The position numbers were made by a program, and so were the translations under genes. A DNA stretch of 64,000 nucleotides from Cinnamomum chago (lineage: Eukaryota; Streptophyta; Magnoliopsida; Laurales; Lauraceae): positions 11,530,001 to 11,594,000 of the forward strand of contig CP142451.1 in the NCBI GenBank assembly GCA_038049695.1, read 5' to 3'. The notes beneath the pieces are model-generated. The model saw only the letters and a list, made by a program, of their open reading frames with translations. It ran no database searches and was not told where the DNA came from. Shown here piece after piece: positions 28,501-40,500 of the stretch; positions within the stretch are counted from its first letter, which is position 1, and every line of letters begins with the position of its first letter.

Positions 28501-31500
28501 CACAGCAGACGCACTGCTCCCCCTGAGGCTTCACCTGAATGAGAAGAGGCGCGATCGAGCTCGCGATGAAGGCTCGAGCACCAATCGCAGCCATTCGAAG
28601 AGAGTGTCGGAGACCATTCTAGAGGACAGGTACGACAATCAGGAGTGGCTCGACGAGCGCATCAAGCTGACAGTCCAGCGCAACCTGGAGGTGGCTGGTC
28701 TCGCCTGAAACCAACGGGATGCCTGCGAGTCCATCGATCTCGGCACATCACCCTTCTCTCGCGACATCAAGAATTATCCCCTTCCGAGGAAGTTCACCAT
28801 CCCGAGGTTCGTCACTTACGACGGGACTTCGGATCCGGCTGCTCACCTGCGACACTTCTCCCAGACGATGTCTGTTTGGGGGGACGAGGGCAACCTAAAC
28901 TGTCGAGTCTTCTCCTCCAATCTGGGTGACCTCCCCTTGAAGTGGTTTTGTGCGCTCCCAGAAGAGTCCATTTCGAGTTGGCAGCAGCTCCAGCAGTCCT
29001 TCATGAAGAAATTTCAGGCCTACAGAATCATGCCGAAGACGGACGCAGATATTATGGCCTTGAAAATAAAGTGAGAGGAGAACATCACCCGTTTCGCCAA
29101 GCGATTTTGGACAGTCTATAGCCAGATCGTCAGCCAGTTCGGCGAAGGCTCCAGCATCCACCTCGGGAGGAAACAAAAGGCCTAGGCTATCCGTAGACCC
29201 ATACAGGGCAGTCAACACTATCTTCAAGGAGCCCATCCACAAGATTATGAACAAGATTAAGGCAAAACCGTTCTTCAGTTGGCCGCAGCCCATGAGGGGG
29301 GACCCATCCTCCAGGGACCAGATCAGATTCTATGCATATCACAAGCAGGGCGGGCATAAGACCGAAGAATGCAGGATATTGAGGTCACACTTGGAGAAGC
29401 TCGTCCAAGACGGACACCTGCAAGAATACATCAAGGCGGGTGCCAGGGATGACAACCAGGCCCCACGCCAAGACGAGAGGAGCCAAGATAGTGATGGGTC
29501 TGAAAAGCTCATAAGCGTCATCCATCTAGCTCCCCCTCCCAAGGGGAGTAACCGAGCTCGCGCTGAATCCAGGCGGGCCTCCCACAGCGAGCAGGTGTTG
29601 GCTGCCGAACTCGGCTCAGCTCCCAAGAGGGCTAAGAGAGAACGGCCCAAGATCTGGTTCTCTGACGCAGACCTGGAAAGGGTCTAGCTCCCCCATAATG
29701 ACCCGTTCATCGTCACTCTGAAACTGAAGGACTGCACCGTGCAGAGGATCCTTGTCGACCCCGGCAGTTCATCCGAGGCCTTCTATTTCGATTGCTTCAG
29801 AAGGATGGGCCTGACGAAGGATCTGTAGGAAGCCTGAACTCCCCTCATAGGCTTCAGTGCCAAGCCGGTCCAAAGGAAAGGTAACCCTCAGAGTCAAAGT
29901 CGGCGGAGCATCCGTGATGACAGACTTCCTGGTGGTTGACGCGCCATCACCCTACAACGCCATAATGGGCAGGACATGGCTCCATAGTATGGAGGCAGTC
30001 CCCTCTACTCACCACCAAAAGCTGAAATTTTCATTGGAAAATAGGAATGGCAGAGTGGAGATAATTACAGTCCGAGGAGACCAGCAAGCGGCCAAGCAGT
30101 GTCTGATGGCCGTGGTGTCCGGGAAACGAGAGCCCAAGCAGGTCCACATGGCCGAGATGGAGAAGAAACTGGACGAGGTCGGCTAGGACCCGGAGACGAA
30201 AAGCGAGGAAGACCTGACCGAAGTCAGGATCGACCCGAACGATCCGGAACGGTTCTTCCTGCTCGCGGAGCCAGAGAAGTCAGAGTTGGCCCAATTTTTG
30301 GTACAGAACAGAGAAGTCTTCGCCTGGACACCCCACGAGATGCCTGGCATTGACCCCGAGGTCATGTGCCACAAGTTGAATGTGGACCCTCGCCACAGGC
30401 CCGTAATACAGAAAGCTCGTAGGATTGGGGTGCCTCAGACAGAGGCCGTGATCGAGGAGGTGGACAAGCTGCTCGAGGCCGGAGTGGTCAGGGAAGTCCA
30501 GTACCCGACCTGATTGGCCAATACGGTGGTTGTCAAGAAAAAGATAGAAGAGTGGAGGGTGTGTGTCGACTTTACCGACCTCAACAAAGCTTGCCTTAAG
30601 GACAGCTTCCCTCTCCTGAAGATCGACCAGATGATCGACGCTACTGCTAGATACGACAGGATGAGCTTCCTTGACGCGTACCACGGCTGCCATCAGATAC
30701 CAATGCATGCGCTGGACGAAGAGAAGACAGCATTCATAACTCCCAGAGGCACTTACTGTTACAAGGTGATGCCGTTCGGATTGAAGAACGCGGGGGCCAC
30801 CTACCAGCGACTCGTCACCAGGATGTTTCAGGCCCAGCTCGCCAAGACCGTTGAAGTCTATATTGACGACATGGTCGTCAAGTCCAAACAGGCGCAAAAC
30901 CATTTGGAAGATCTGGCTCAAGTCTTCGATATTTTGAAGAGGTTCAAACTCAAGCTCAATGCGTCTACGTGCGCCTTCGGTGTCCGTTCCGGAAAGTTCC
31001 TTGGAAGCTTGGTCACACGCAGAGGGATCGAGGCGAATCCAGATCAGATCTCGATCATTCTCAAAGTACAGAGTCCCACTACTGCGAAGGAGGTCCAGAA
31101 GCTCACTGGCATGGCGGCCGCACTAAATCGCTTCATCAGCAGATCCTCAAATAAGTGTCGGCCTTTCTTTCAGCTTCTTAGGAAAAATTCCAAATTTCAA
31201 TGGACTCCGGAATGTGACCAGGCCTTGCAGGAGCTCAAGGCCTATCTATCTTCACCCCCTTTGCTCTCAACTCCGATGCACGGAGAAGTTTTGTACTTAT
31301 ATCTGGCGGTCTCGGATCATGCGGTGAGCTCGATCCTCCTTAGAGAAGAGGACAAGCTTCAAAAGTCAGTCTATTATACGAGCAAAACCCTCATCGATGT
31401 CGATACCAGATACCTACCCCTAGAGAAGCTCGCGCTGGCATTCGTCAGCGCCTCGCGTAAGCTCTCCCACTATTTCCAGACTCACACTATAGTGGTTGTT

Positions 31501-34500
31501 ACGGAACATTCACTCAAATCCGTTTTCAAAAAGGCTGACTTTTCAGGAAGGATCTCCAGATGGGCCGTCGAGCTGGGACAGTACGATATTCAGTATCAGC
31601 CCAAGACAGCGATCAAGGCCCAAGTGTTGGCAGACCTTCTCATGGAGTTCTCTCCGAGTTCGGCACCAACCCAGCTCAGCACCGAACTGGGGGGCCAGGG
31701 GGATGAAGCGCCCACGGGCTCTGAACAGTCACAAGGCCAGACCCTAACCCCAGTTTGGAGAGTCTTCGTTGACGGATCCTCCACTTCAAGAAGAGCTGGT
31801 GCAGGGGTTGTCCTCCAGTCTCCAGAAGGGCTGGTCATCGAACAGGCCCTAACCCTGGATTTCAAGGCGTCAAACAACGAAGCAGAGTACGAAGCCCTGA
31901 TAGCAAGACTAAACAACGCCAAAATCCTCAGAGCTCAACAGCTATTGGTCTTCAGCGATTCACAGCTGGTGGCGAACCAGCTGACTCGGGACAGGATGGC
32001 CGCTTATCTAGCCCTTGCAAAGAAGCTGCTCTCTCAGTTCCAGATGGTCGAAATCAGGCAGAGAGGCAGAGAGTCAAATTCTCACGCCGACGCCCTTGCC
32101 AATTTAGTCTATGCTGTCGAAGCAGGCAGGAGAAGAAACATTGAGGTAGGATCGCTGGCCATGCCCAGCATAGAGCTTCATCCACCTCGGGAAGTAATGT
32201 GCATTGATCTCGGCCCGAGCTGGATGGACCCCATCATAGCATACTTGAAGGATGGCCAGCTCCCTGAGGACAAGAGCAAGGCTCACCGAATCAGACTCAA
32301 AGCAGTCCGGTTTTGGTTGTCTCCTGAGGGCAAGCTTTACAGGAAGTCCTTCACAGGCCCCTACCTCCAGTGTGTTCATCCAAGCAGAGTCGAGGATTTC
32401 CTCTATGAGATACACGAAGGGATCTGCGGAAGCCACATTGGAGGTAGGTCTCTAGCATACCGCGCCATCAGCCAAGGCTATTGGTGGCCGTATATGCAGA
32501 AAAACGCACAGGTATACGCCAGAAAGTGTGAGAAATGTCAGAAATTCTCTCATTCCCTCCATCAACCAGCCCAAGATCTCAGTCCGCTCTCCAGGCCATG
32601 GCCATTCGCCCAATGGGGGCTCGACATTATGGGACCACTTCACCGAGCTCCAGGGAACAGGAGGTGGCTAATTGTAGCCACCGACTATTTCACCAAATGG
32701 ATCGAGGCGGAACCGTTGTCTTCCATCACAGAGCAAGATTCCAAGAACTTCGTATGGAAGAACATTATCACGAGGTTCGGCATTCCAAGAACTTTGGTCT
32801 CGGACAACGGGACCCAGTTCGACTCCAATCTCTTCAAAGGTTTTTGCCAAGGGCTCGGCATCAGGAACCACTATTCTACTCCAGCGTACCCTCAGAGCAA
32901 CGGCCAAGCTGAGATTTCTAATAAGGTGATACTTGATGGGCTCAAGAAGCGACTTGACCAAGCTAAGGGAAGATGAGTAGAAGAACTTTCAAGCGTCCTA
33001 TGGGCTTATAGAACTACCCCGAGGCGCTCCACTTCCGCAACGCCTTTCTCCCTTGCCTACGAGATGGAGGCGGTCATCCCTCTGAAAATTGGCCTCCCGA
33101 CCCTAAGATCCAAACTCTTCGACCAAGGACAGAATGAAGCAAATCTGGCCAGAGAACTGGATCTAGCCGATGAGCGAAGGGAAGTGGCAGCAGTAAGATT
33201 GGCTGCCTATCAGCAACAGCTGGCCAAGGGTTACAACCAGAAGGTCAGAGAGCAGAAATTCTCAGTTGGAGAGCTAGTTCTAAAGAAAACACTCCTAGGG
33301 GATAAGGATCCTAATCAGGGTAAACTGGCACCGAACTGGCACGGACCGTTCAAAGTAACTTCCATTGCTATGCAGTCAGCTTATAGACTCGAAGACATGG
33401 ATGACCGGCAGCTGCCGCGACCGTGGAACGCATTGCACCTTAAGAAATTCTATTTTTAGTTTGTACTTGTACTCCAAGCATTTTCAAGATTAATGATAAG
33501 CCGCCTTTGTTCTTGGTTCCATGACGTTCTAAATGGCCACCAGCAGTCCGGCAACAATGCCCTTGATGAGATAGCCTTGGGTCGGTAAAAACCACCCAGG
33601 CGTGAAGCCATTACGGCCCTTGATGAGATTGCTTTGGGTCGGTGTAAACCACCCAGGCGTGAAGTCATTACGGCCCTTGATAAGATCGCTTTGGGTCGGT
33701 GTAAACCACCCAGGCGTGAAGCCATTACGGCCCTTGATGAGATCGCCTTAGGTCGGTGTAGTCGACCCAGGCGTGAAGCCTTTACGGCCATTGGCGTTCC
33801 CACCTCGGATCGGCAAACGCCACCCACGCGTGGATCCATTTCGGCTAAGTTGCCTCTAGTTTCATTCACGCCGAAATGAGTGAGACCTCTAAGGTTGACG
33901 AGAGCCCCAAACGGTTATAGGTCACTCATGACCAAGTTCTAAACTGACCGGTCTACCTCAAGCCAAACTCATACTTGTGAAAAAAGTGAGAACGCGGAAA
34001 AATAATGACAAGCCACGGGCAAGCAGAATTCAAAATGGACACAATGATTTGAGGCAAATTGAGAAATTTTATTGAAGATCTTTTGTTTGTACAAATGTCT
34101 AATTACAAGTTTCTACCAAAGCAAAAAGAAAAAGGGGTACACTTCTATATATACAACAGAATTTAGGGTGACCCAGCCACATCATATTCGGTGTTCGCCG
34201 CTTCGGCGCCGCCTGTTGGAGGAGCCTCGGGAAAGCCTGGCGCTGTGTCGGCGGAAGTCTCCGGTGGAGGAAGAGTTGCGGAAGCCTCGGCAGGAGCTTG
34301 GAGCGCAGACGGGGCTCGCCCGAACTCAGGAGGGTTCTGGTACAAAGGATGATCTTCGGGGACCCCCATCTCCTTGAGTACGGCGCGACAGCCGAGCTGA
34401 AACAGCTTCGGACTCAACTTTTTGATCTGGTCGGTGTAGTTCCGGCCCGCGTCTGCTACCCCTTCTAAGAAAGCGGCGTCGACCTCAGCCCTGGTCGACG

Positions 34501-37500
34501 CAACTAGCTCCTCCTTCGCCTTCTTCTCTAGCTCGAGCTCGGTTGCCAGCCCGGCCGATCCCTTCTCTTCGGTGTTGAGTTTCCCTTGCAATTCATATGT
34601 CTCTGCCTTTAGTTGGGAGAGCTCGCACACCGCCAAGTCGACCTGAGCGTCAAGCTCGGCCTTCTTGGCCTCCACCGCCTTTAGCTCCTCGCACTTTGCC
34701 AGCAGTGCAGCTTCGGCCCGCCGCTTTTCATCCTCGAAGCGGCCAACCCTGGCGTCCTCGTCAAGGACCCTGTCCAAGACTACTTGTAGCCCCTGGACGC
34801 CCTGCAAGAGAACAAACGAGAGTCAAGATCCGGATTTTTGTGCGAAACAATTAACTACGCAAAAACCCAGCACTTACCGAAAGAGGGTGTTGCAGTGTCT
34901 TCATGAGCAGTTGTGCGCTATCAGCTGCATTGTGCCTCTCCATGTCCTTCGGGAGGGCACAGGCTCTGTTGAGGGTCGCGACCGCGGCCGTATTGCTCAT
35001 CAGTCGATCCTCGACATTCAGTGGCCTTCCAGGCCACAACTCGAGGTCTGGCTTGAAGGCTTCTGGCCCTGGCGGCGAAGTCTCCAGGGGCAGTCCGGGG
35101 CCTCGTTCCACCGAAGCCTCTGTCACGGATGTCGCCTCAGGAGGAGGCCTCTCCCTCTCGGCCTCCGCAGGCCGCAACTGCGCTCCCGTCCTAGAGGCCT
35201 CCTTCCTGGCCCTCTTCCTGGGACGCTCCCTCTCCCCTTCGATGGAAGGTCGAACCTCTGAGCTCGGGGGGGGGGGGGGGCAGCAGGAGCGGAGGGGGCT
35301 GCGCCGCTAGACCCAGCCGCCTGGTCGCCAAAAAGGGCGTCCTCCAGATTAAGCGGTTGATACGCCGATCGGCGCCTCTCCATCTCTTCAGCACTCGAAG
35401 ATGAGTAGTTCTCGATCTCTCTGAGTGGATCGTTTTCGGCATCGACGACCGACGTGGAGGCCTCAGCGCCAGAGACGGCTCTGCTCGCGGTTTTGGCTAG
35501 GGCGAGAATCGTCTCTCCAGGACGGCCCGATTTCCTTGTGTAAGACAGGTACTTCGGCTCGTACCCGAGCAAGGAATGGGCGGCTCTGTTTTGGTGGCCT
35601 CGGTATCTGTAGACCTTGTTCAGCCAGACCGTGTTCCTCCTCCAACAGTCTAGCTGGGCATCTCGCTTTCTCTAGGAAAGGTCTGTAAAAAAAAAAAAAA
35701 AAAAAAAAAAAGGAAAAGTCAGAACAAAGTAGAAAAAAGATACAAATGCATAATCCGAAACCCAGTAAGGGAGGGCTCAGTGCTTTACTCGGTGGAATCC
35801 CGAAGAATTGCGGGACTTGGACCCTCCTTGCCGCCTCGGATTCGGTCGCTCTGCACTCCCAGTTGCCTGAGACGAACAGGCGATCGCCCCCAGCGTACTT
35901 GTTCGATTCCTCCAAGGCCGTGATGAAGGGCTGACACTTTGCCTTGACACGAAGGTAATATATGCCGCCTTCTCGGGATTTGCAAAGGTCGTACACATCC
36001 TCAATAGTATCCTATTTAGTTCGGCGACGCCCATGATAATTTTGAAGTCGTTTGGCATCAACTGACAGGGGCACAGGTTCCATGCCTGTAGGCACGACCT
36101 GAGGAGAGGGTGAAGGGAGGAACCTAACCCCACCTTCAATGATGGCGACTAGAGGGAACGGCATCCAGCCTCTGTTAAAGGCGTGGCCGTCGGACAAACT
36201 AGAGGGGTCGACGGGCCTCACCCGGACGTCCTCCAGGATCATATAGGCCGCCTTGAGCTCTATCAGGGCCTGAGGGGTGTCTATCCAATAACTATAAACC
36301 CCCATTTCTAAAAAAAACCCTAAAAGTAGAAACTAGGACAGAGCAGGGCAGAGGACAGGAACCCTAAAAGCTAGGGTAAACAAGAAAAAGAATCAAAGAA
36401 GGGTACTCACCGGTTTGATGGTGAGGCAGGACCAGACTGGTGGGCGACGCTGGACTGGGCGACTGCAACTGAAGATCACAGGAGGACAGGTCTCTAATTA
36501 AGGTTCTTTACTGGTATTCTGCTAGAAGGCCAAAGTAAAAATGAAGAAAGATGAGGCAAACTAAATATAAAGGAAAAAGATGGGCGTCATCCCGAATTTC
36601 AAAGGGGAGACACGTGCGAAGCGTCGCCTCATTCGCTCCACACGCCCCCTCGAAGTTGTAGAGAAGCCCATCAGACGGTGACACGTGGCGCAATCGGTCC
36701 GCCTCCCCAAATTAATCATGGTTTCCACATTTATCATTCCATTGATTGCCTCAGGCAAGTGAAGCGATGGCGGCGCATTAAACCCCTAAAACCCTTAATT
36801 GGGAAACGATTTTAGGGTAAATGCCAAACGACAGCGATGATCGACATCAAGATGGCACAAATCCAACTTAGGATTCCAGCTCAGCTCTCAACCTCAAGAC
36901 TTGGGGAACCCTAGAGGTCAAGAGCTGGGGGGCAATTGTGTGGGGACATTCCCGTAATACTGAAGTTTAGCCTGATCTCGGCAAAAGCATCAACTAGGGT
37001 CTCGGCCGCATGGATCCGAACCAACCGATGTGCTCTTCCTGCGCCACCTCGGTTTCGGCATCTCCTTTTGATGGTGTCGGTAGGAACCAGCCAGTCTCAC
37101 TTCGGCTCTACTACTATTGTGCCCATTTTGGTCTCGGCTGTACACCTTCGCCTTCTACTGTGGTTGTGGAACAACCAAGGCAGGGTCTGACAGCCACACT
37201 TGACACTTGGGCGCGTGACAGGGTACGGGCACGCGCTGATGGGACAGATATACCATCCAAGCCGTCCACCCTCACCACCTCTCTGACAGACCCACATCCA
37301 ATGGCTGCAGCCATCAGGGCAAGACTCGAGAGGGGATCCGATGGGACCCCAGCCGCCAACGGGTCAAAGCAAGGTCAGGCCCAATGTGACTCGCATTTAA
37401 TGCAGTATGGGTTGATCGGACCCTCATTTAATGCAATGTGGGCTATAGTGGACCGTCATCGATGGCTCTATGGGGCTAATATGGTCCTGATCCTAGCAGT

Positions 37501-40500
37501 CAAATCATGAGGCCCACTAACAGGCATCCGGGACTTCTCATATAAGGAGATCCACCACCCAAAACTAGCTACGCACGTTTACATGCATGCAACTATCCAA
37601 ACACCACTCTTTCTTCTCCGATCAGCCTCCCTGCACTAACTTAGGCATCAAAGAGCCTTGTGCTGCCCACAGCCAGGGTCCTTTGACCGATGTTTCTTCT
37701 TTTCCTTCCCTTTCAGGACCCAGAAGCGGTAAGCTCTCCCAGTCGTTTGGATAAGTCCTCAAAGGCTCCCCAAATTCTGTGAGTTTATATTTTCAGCACT
37801 TACATGAATGTTTCTTCTACTAGTGTGCAGGATGGAAAGGCTTTTGGAATTTTTTTTTTTTAAGGGTTACTTTCATTAAAGGAAAAAAACAATACAAGAG
37901 TCTTGTACTGGCAAGAAGAAGAACAACAACAATAAAGCCCCTAAAATCCAGGGAACAACCGAAACATCCTCACCAAAAAACGAAGCAAAACCACAACAGC
38001 CCAACACCTAACTACTGGAATGCAATATCCTTCTGTGCATAAAATGATCTATAGAATAATCTCTGAAAACGGGGTTTATCATCGCCCATTGAGCAACAAA
38101 AATTTTAATTTTCCCACATAGCGAATTTCCATTTGTTGCTACTCCTTCAAAACATCTAGCGTTCCTCTCCTTCCAAATATGCCAAATCACAGCAAGAAAG
38201 GATAGCTTCCACATCTCTTTCCCCTTCTGGGACCCAATGGGATACTTCCATGCCATAAACAGCTCCTGAATATGCTTTGGGAGGACCCATCTACATCCAA
38301 ACCAGCTAAATACAACATTCCAAATCTTCACAGCACTCTTGCACCTTAAAAGTAGGTGATCTATAGTTTCCTCATCTTCCAAAGACATAGGACTGCGTTG
38401 ATGACAATCTTCCCTCTTCGTCTAAGATTGTCCATACTAACAATTCGTCTTCGGAGAACTAGCCAGCCAAAGACCACTATTCTTGGTGGGGCTTTGAATT
38501 TCCAAATATTCGCAATCTGGGGTTTCCTCACAGTCCTTGTAGAGTTGGTCGAATAAAATGATGAGATGGAGAATGAACCAACTTTCGAGGCTTTCCAAAT
38601 CCCGATATCCTCCCCTTCTTCAATGATAATCACATCACTAACAAGATTTAAAAGGGATATAAATTGCCTTGCCTCCATGTCCTTCAGATTTCTTCTGAAA
38701 ATTGGACACCAAATCACCTCTTCCTTATTAGTACATCTTTCAAAGCAGTTTTTAACCTTCGCTTCCTTCACCAATTCACAATTAAACAGCTCCAGGAATT
38801 TCTTTGCTAACGGGCAATCACCTACCCATGTATCCTTCCAAAAAAGAATCTTCTCCCCTGATCGTACCTGATATTTTATGTTTTGCATAAACTTCTTCTT
38901 TACAGATACTATACCTTTCCACATTAATGAGAAATTGTAACTACTTTCTCTAGTCTCCCAGTCATCCCTTTGGTTGCCATATTTGGCCAGCAACACCTTC
39001 CTCTGTAATCTTTTCGACTTATCGCCCAACCTCCATAGCCATTTCCCTAACAAAGCTTCATTCATACCTCTTAGGGATTTGATGCCCAAGCCTCCTTCCA
39101 TCTTGGATGAGCATACCGAGGACTAATCCACCAGGTGAAACTTTCTTTCCTCACATCTCCCCTGCCAAAGGAAGTCCCTTTGTAGCTTCTCTATTCTGTT
39201 GATCACTGATATTGGGCATGGGCATTTCAGAATTGACAAATAGTACATTGGAAGATTTGTCATCATTGATTTTATAAGAGTTATCCTCCCTCCCATAGAT
39301 TGATGATTGGCTTTCCAGGTAGACAATCTCATTTCCATCCTTCCAGCCACCAGGTTCCAAATCGATTTATTCGTTGATCCTGAACAGAGGGGGGACCTAA
39401 ATATTTAACTGGGAAAAACCCCACTTTGCATCCTAGAACCTCTGCAAGCTAACCCACCACCGAATCCTAAACTTTTATCCCTATCAACTCGCTCCTAAAA
39501 AAATTAATCTTTAGTCTTGATACCGCTTCAAAACAAATTAGGATGGCTTTCACATTTCTAATTTGGTCTTCAGACGCTTCACAAAAGAGATACTGATGGA
39601 GCCGTAGCAGCCACTTTGAATCCCGTTAATAAACCTCGATTCTCTGCTGCCTTCACCATCCTACTCAACGCCTCCGCTACAATTACAAATAGGAAAGGTG
39701 ATAATGGATCTCCTTGCCTACCCTTTGAGCTTGAAAGTAGCCTTTTGAGGTACCATGTATCATAATAGAGAACGAGGCTGAAGTCACGCATTCCGTGATC
39801 CAATTTCTCCATATTCCACCAAATCCCATCCTCTGCAGAAAAGGTTTTTGGAATTCTCTAGTGCCACTAAGAGTGTTGGTTTTTTGTTCGATTGCAGGAC
39901 GTCATAGTATTCTAACTATTGACAATCTTATAAGGAAAAATATCATTCTAGTAAATGGTTGTCCGATGTGCTTAAAGGATGAGGAAATGGTGCATCATCT
40001 ATTAATTCACTATAATTTTGCTCATAGAGTTCGGTCAGCCATTCTTATGATGTTTGATATGCAATAGGTGATGCCAAGATATGTTGAGGAGCTTTTCTTT
40101 AATTGGAGGTTGGGTTGCAAGTTAGTTCGTGGCAAGATTCTTTGGAAGTTGATGTTGTATGCAACGCTTTGGAGGATATGGCTGGAGAGGAATAATAGAG
40201 TATTTCAGAATAAAAGTCACTCAGTAGCGGAGATTTTTGAGGCTATTATTTGGTTTGTGTCTAAATGGGTGCGCAAGAAAAAGGAGTTTGATGGTGTTGA
40301 TTTATTTGACCTTAACAGGTCTTGTGGAGCTGTTTTAACGTGGGGTAGGACTACCAAGCTTTTGAAGAAAATTTCATGGATTTCCCCTGCTATGGGTACT
40401 AAAGCTTAATTTTGATGGTAGCTTCATTAAACCTTTAAGTTGAGAAGGAATTGGAAGTGTTATTCGAGATTGGTCTGGAAACATTATTAGAAGCTTTTCA

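Larger units (their letters stand above)
21684..37804 (+). mobile_element. Tat-lineage Ty3 (gypsy) LTR retrotransposon, degenerate
   Basis: The LTRs are 21684-22558 and 36937-37804 (875 and 868 bases), starting TGTGTGGGG and ending CACTTACA. A perfect 5-bp target duplication TGAAT flanks them (21679-21683, 37805-37809). The order is gag, protease, reverse transcriptase, RNase H, a second RNase H-like domain, and integrase. A tandem repeat and antisense reading frames lie between integrase and the 3' LTR. The extra RNase H and the antisense frames fit the Tat lineage (Retand/Grande/Ogre relatives). By eye the LTRs differ at about 25 sites. Several stops and frameshifts show it cannot work alone. 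A Copia element interrupts the start of gag. Confidence 0.95.

Noticed and set aside
33559..33843. CRISPR-like array
   Set aside because: Units are directly abutting with no unique spacers, inside a plant retrotransposon.
33456..33869. 137-codon minus-strand repeat protein
   Set aside because: It is created by the 57-bp tandem repeat, which has no stops in several frames; nothing else supports a gene.
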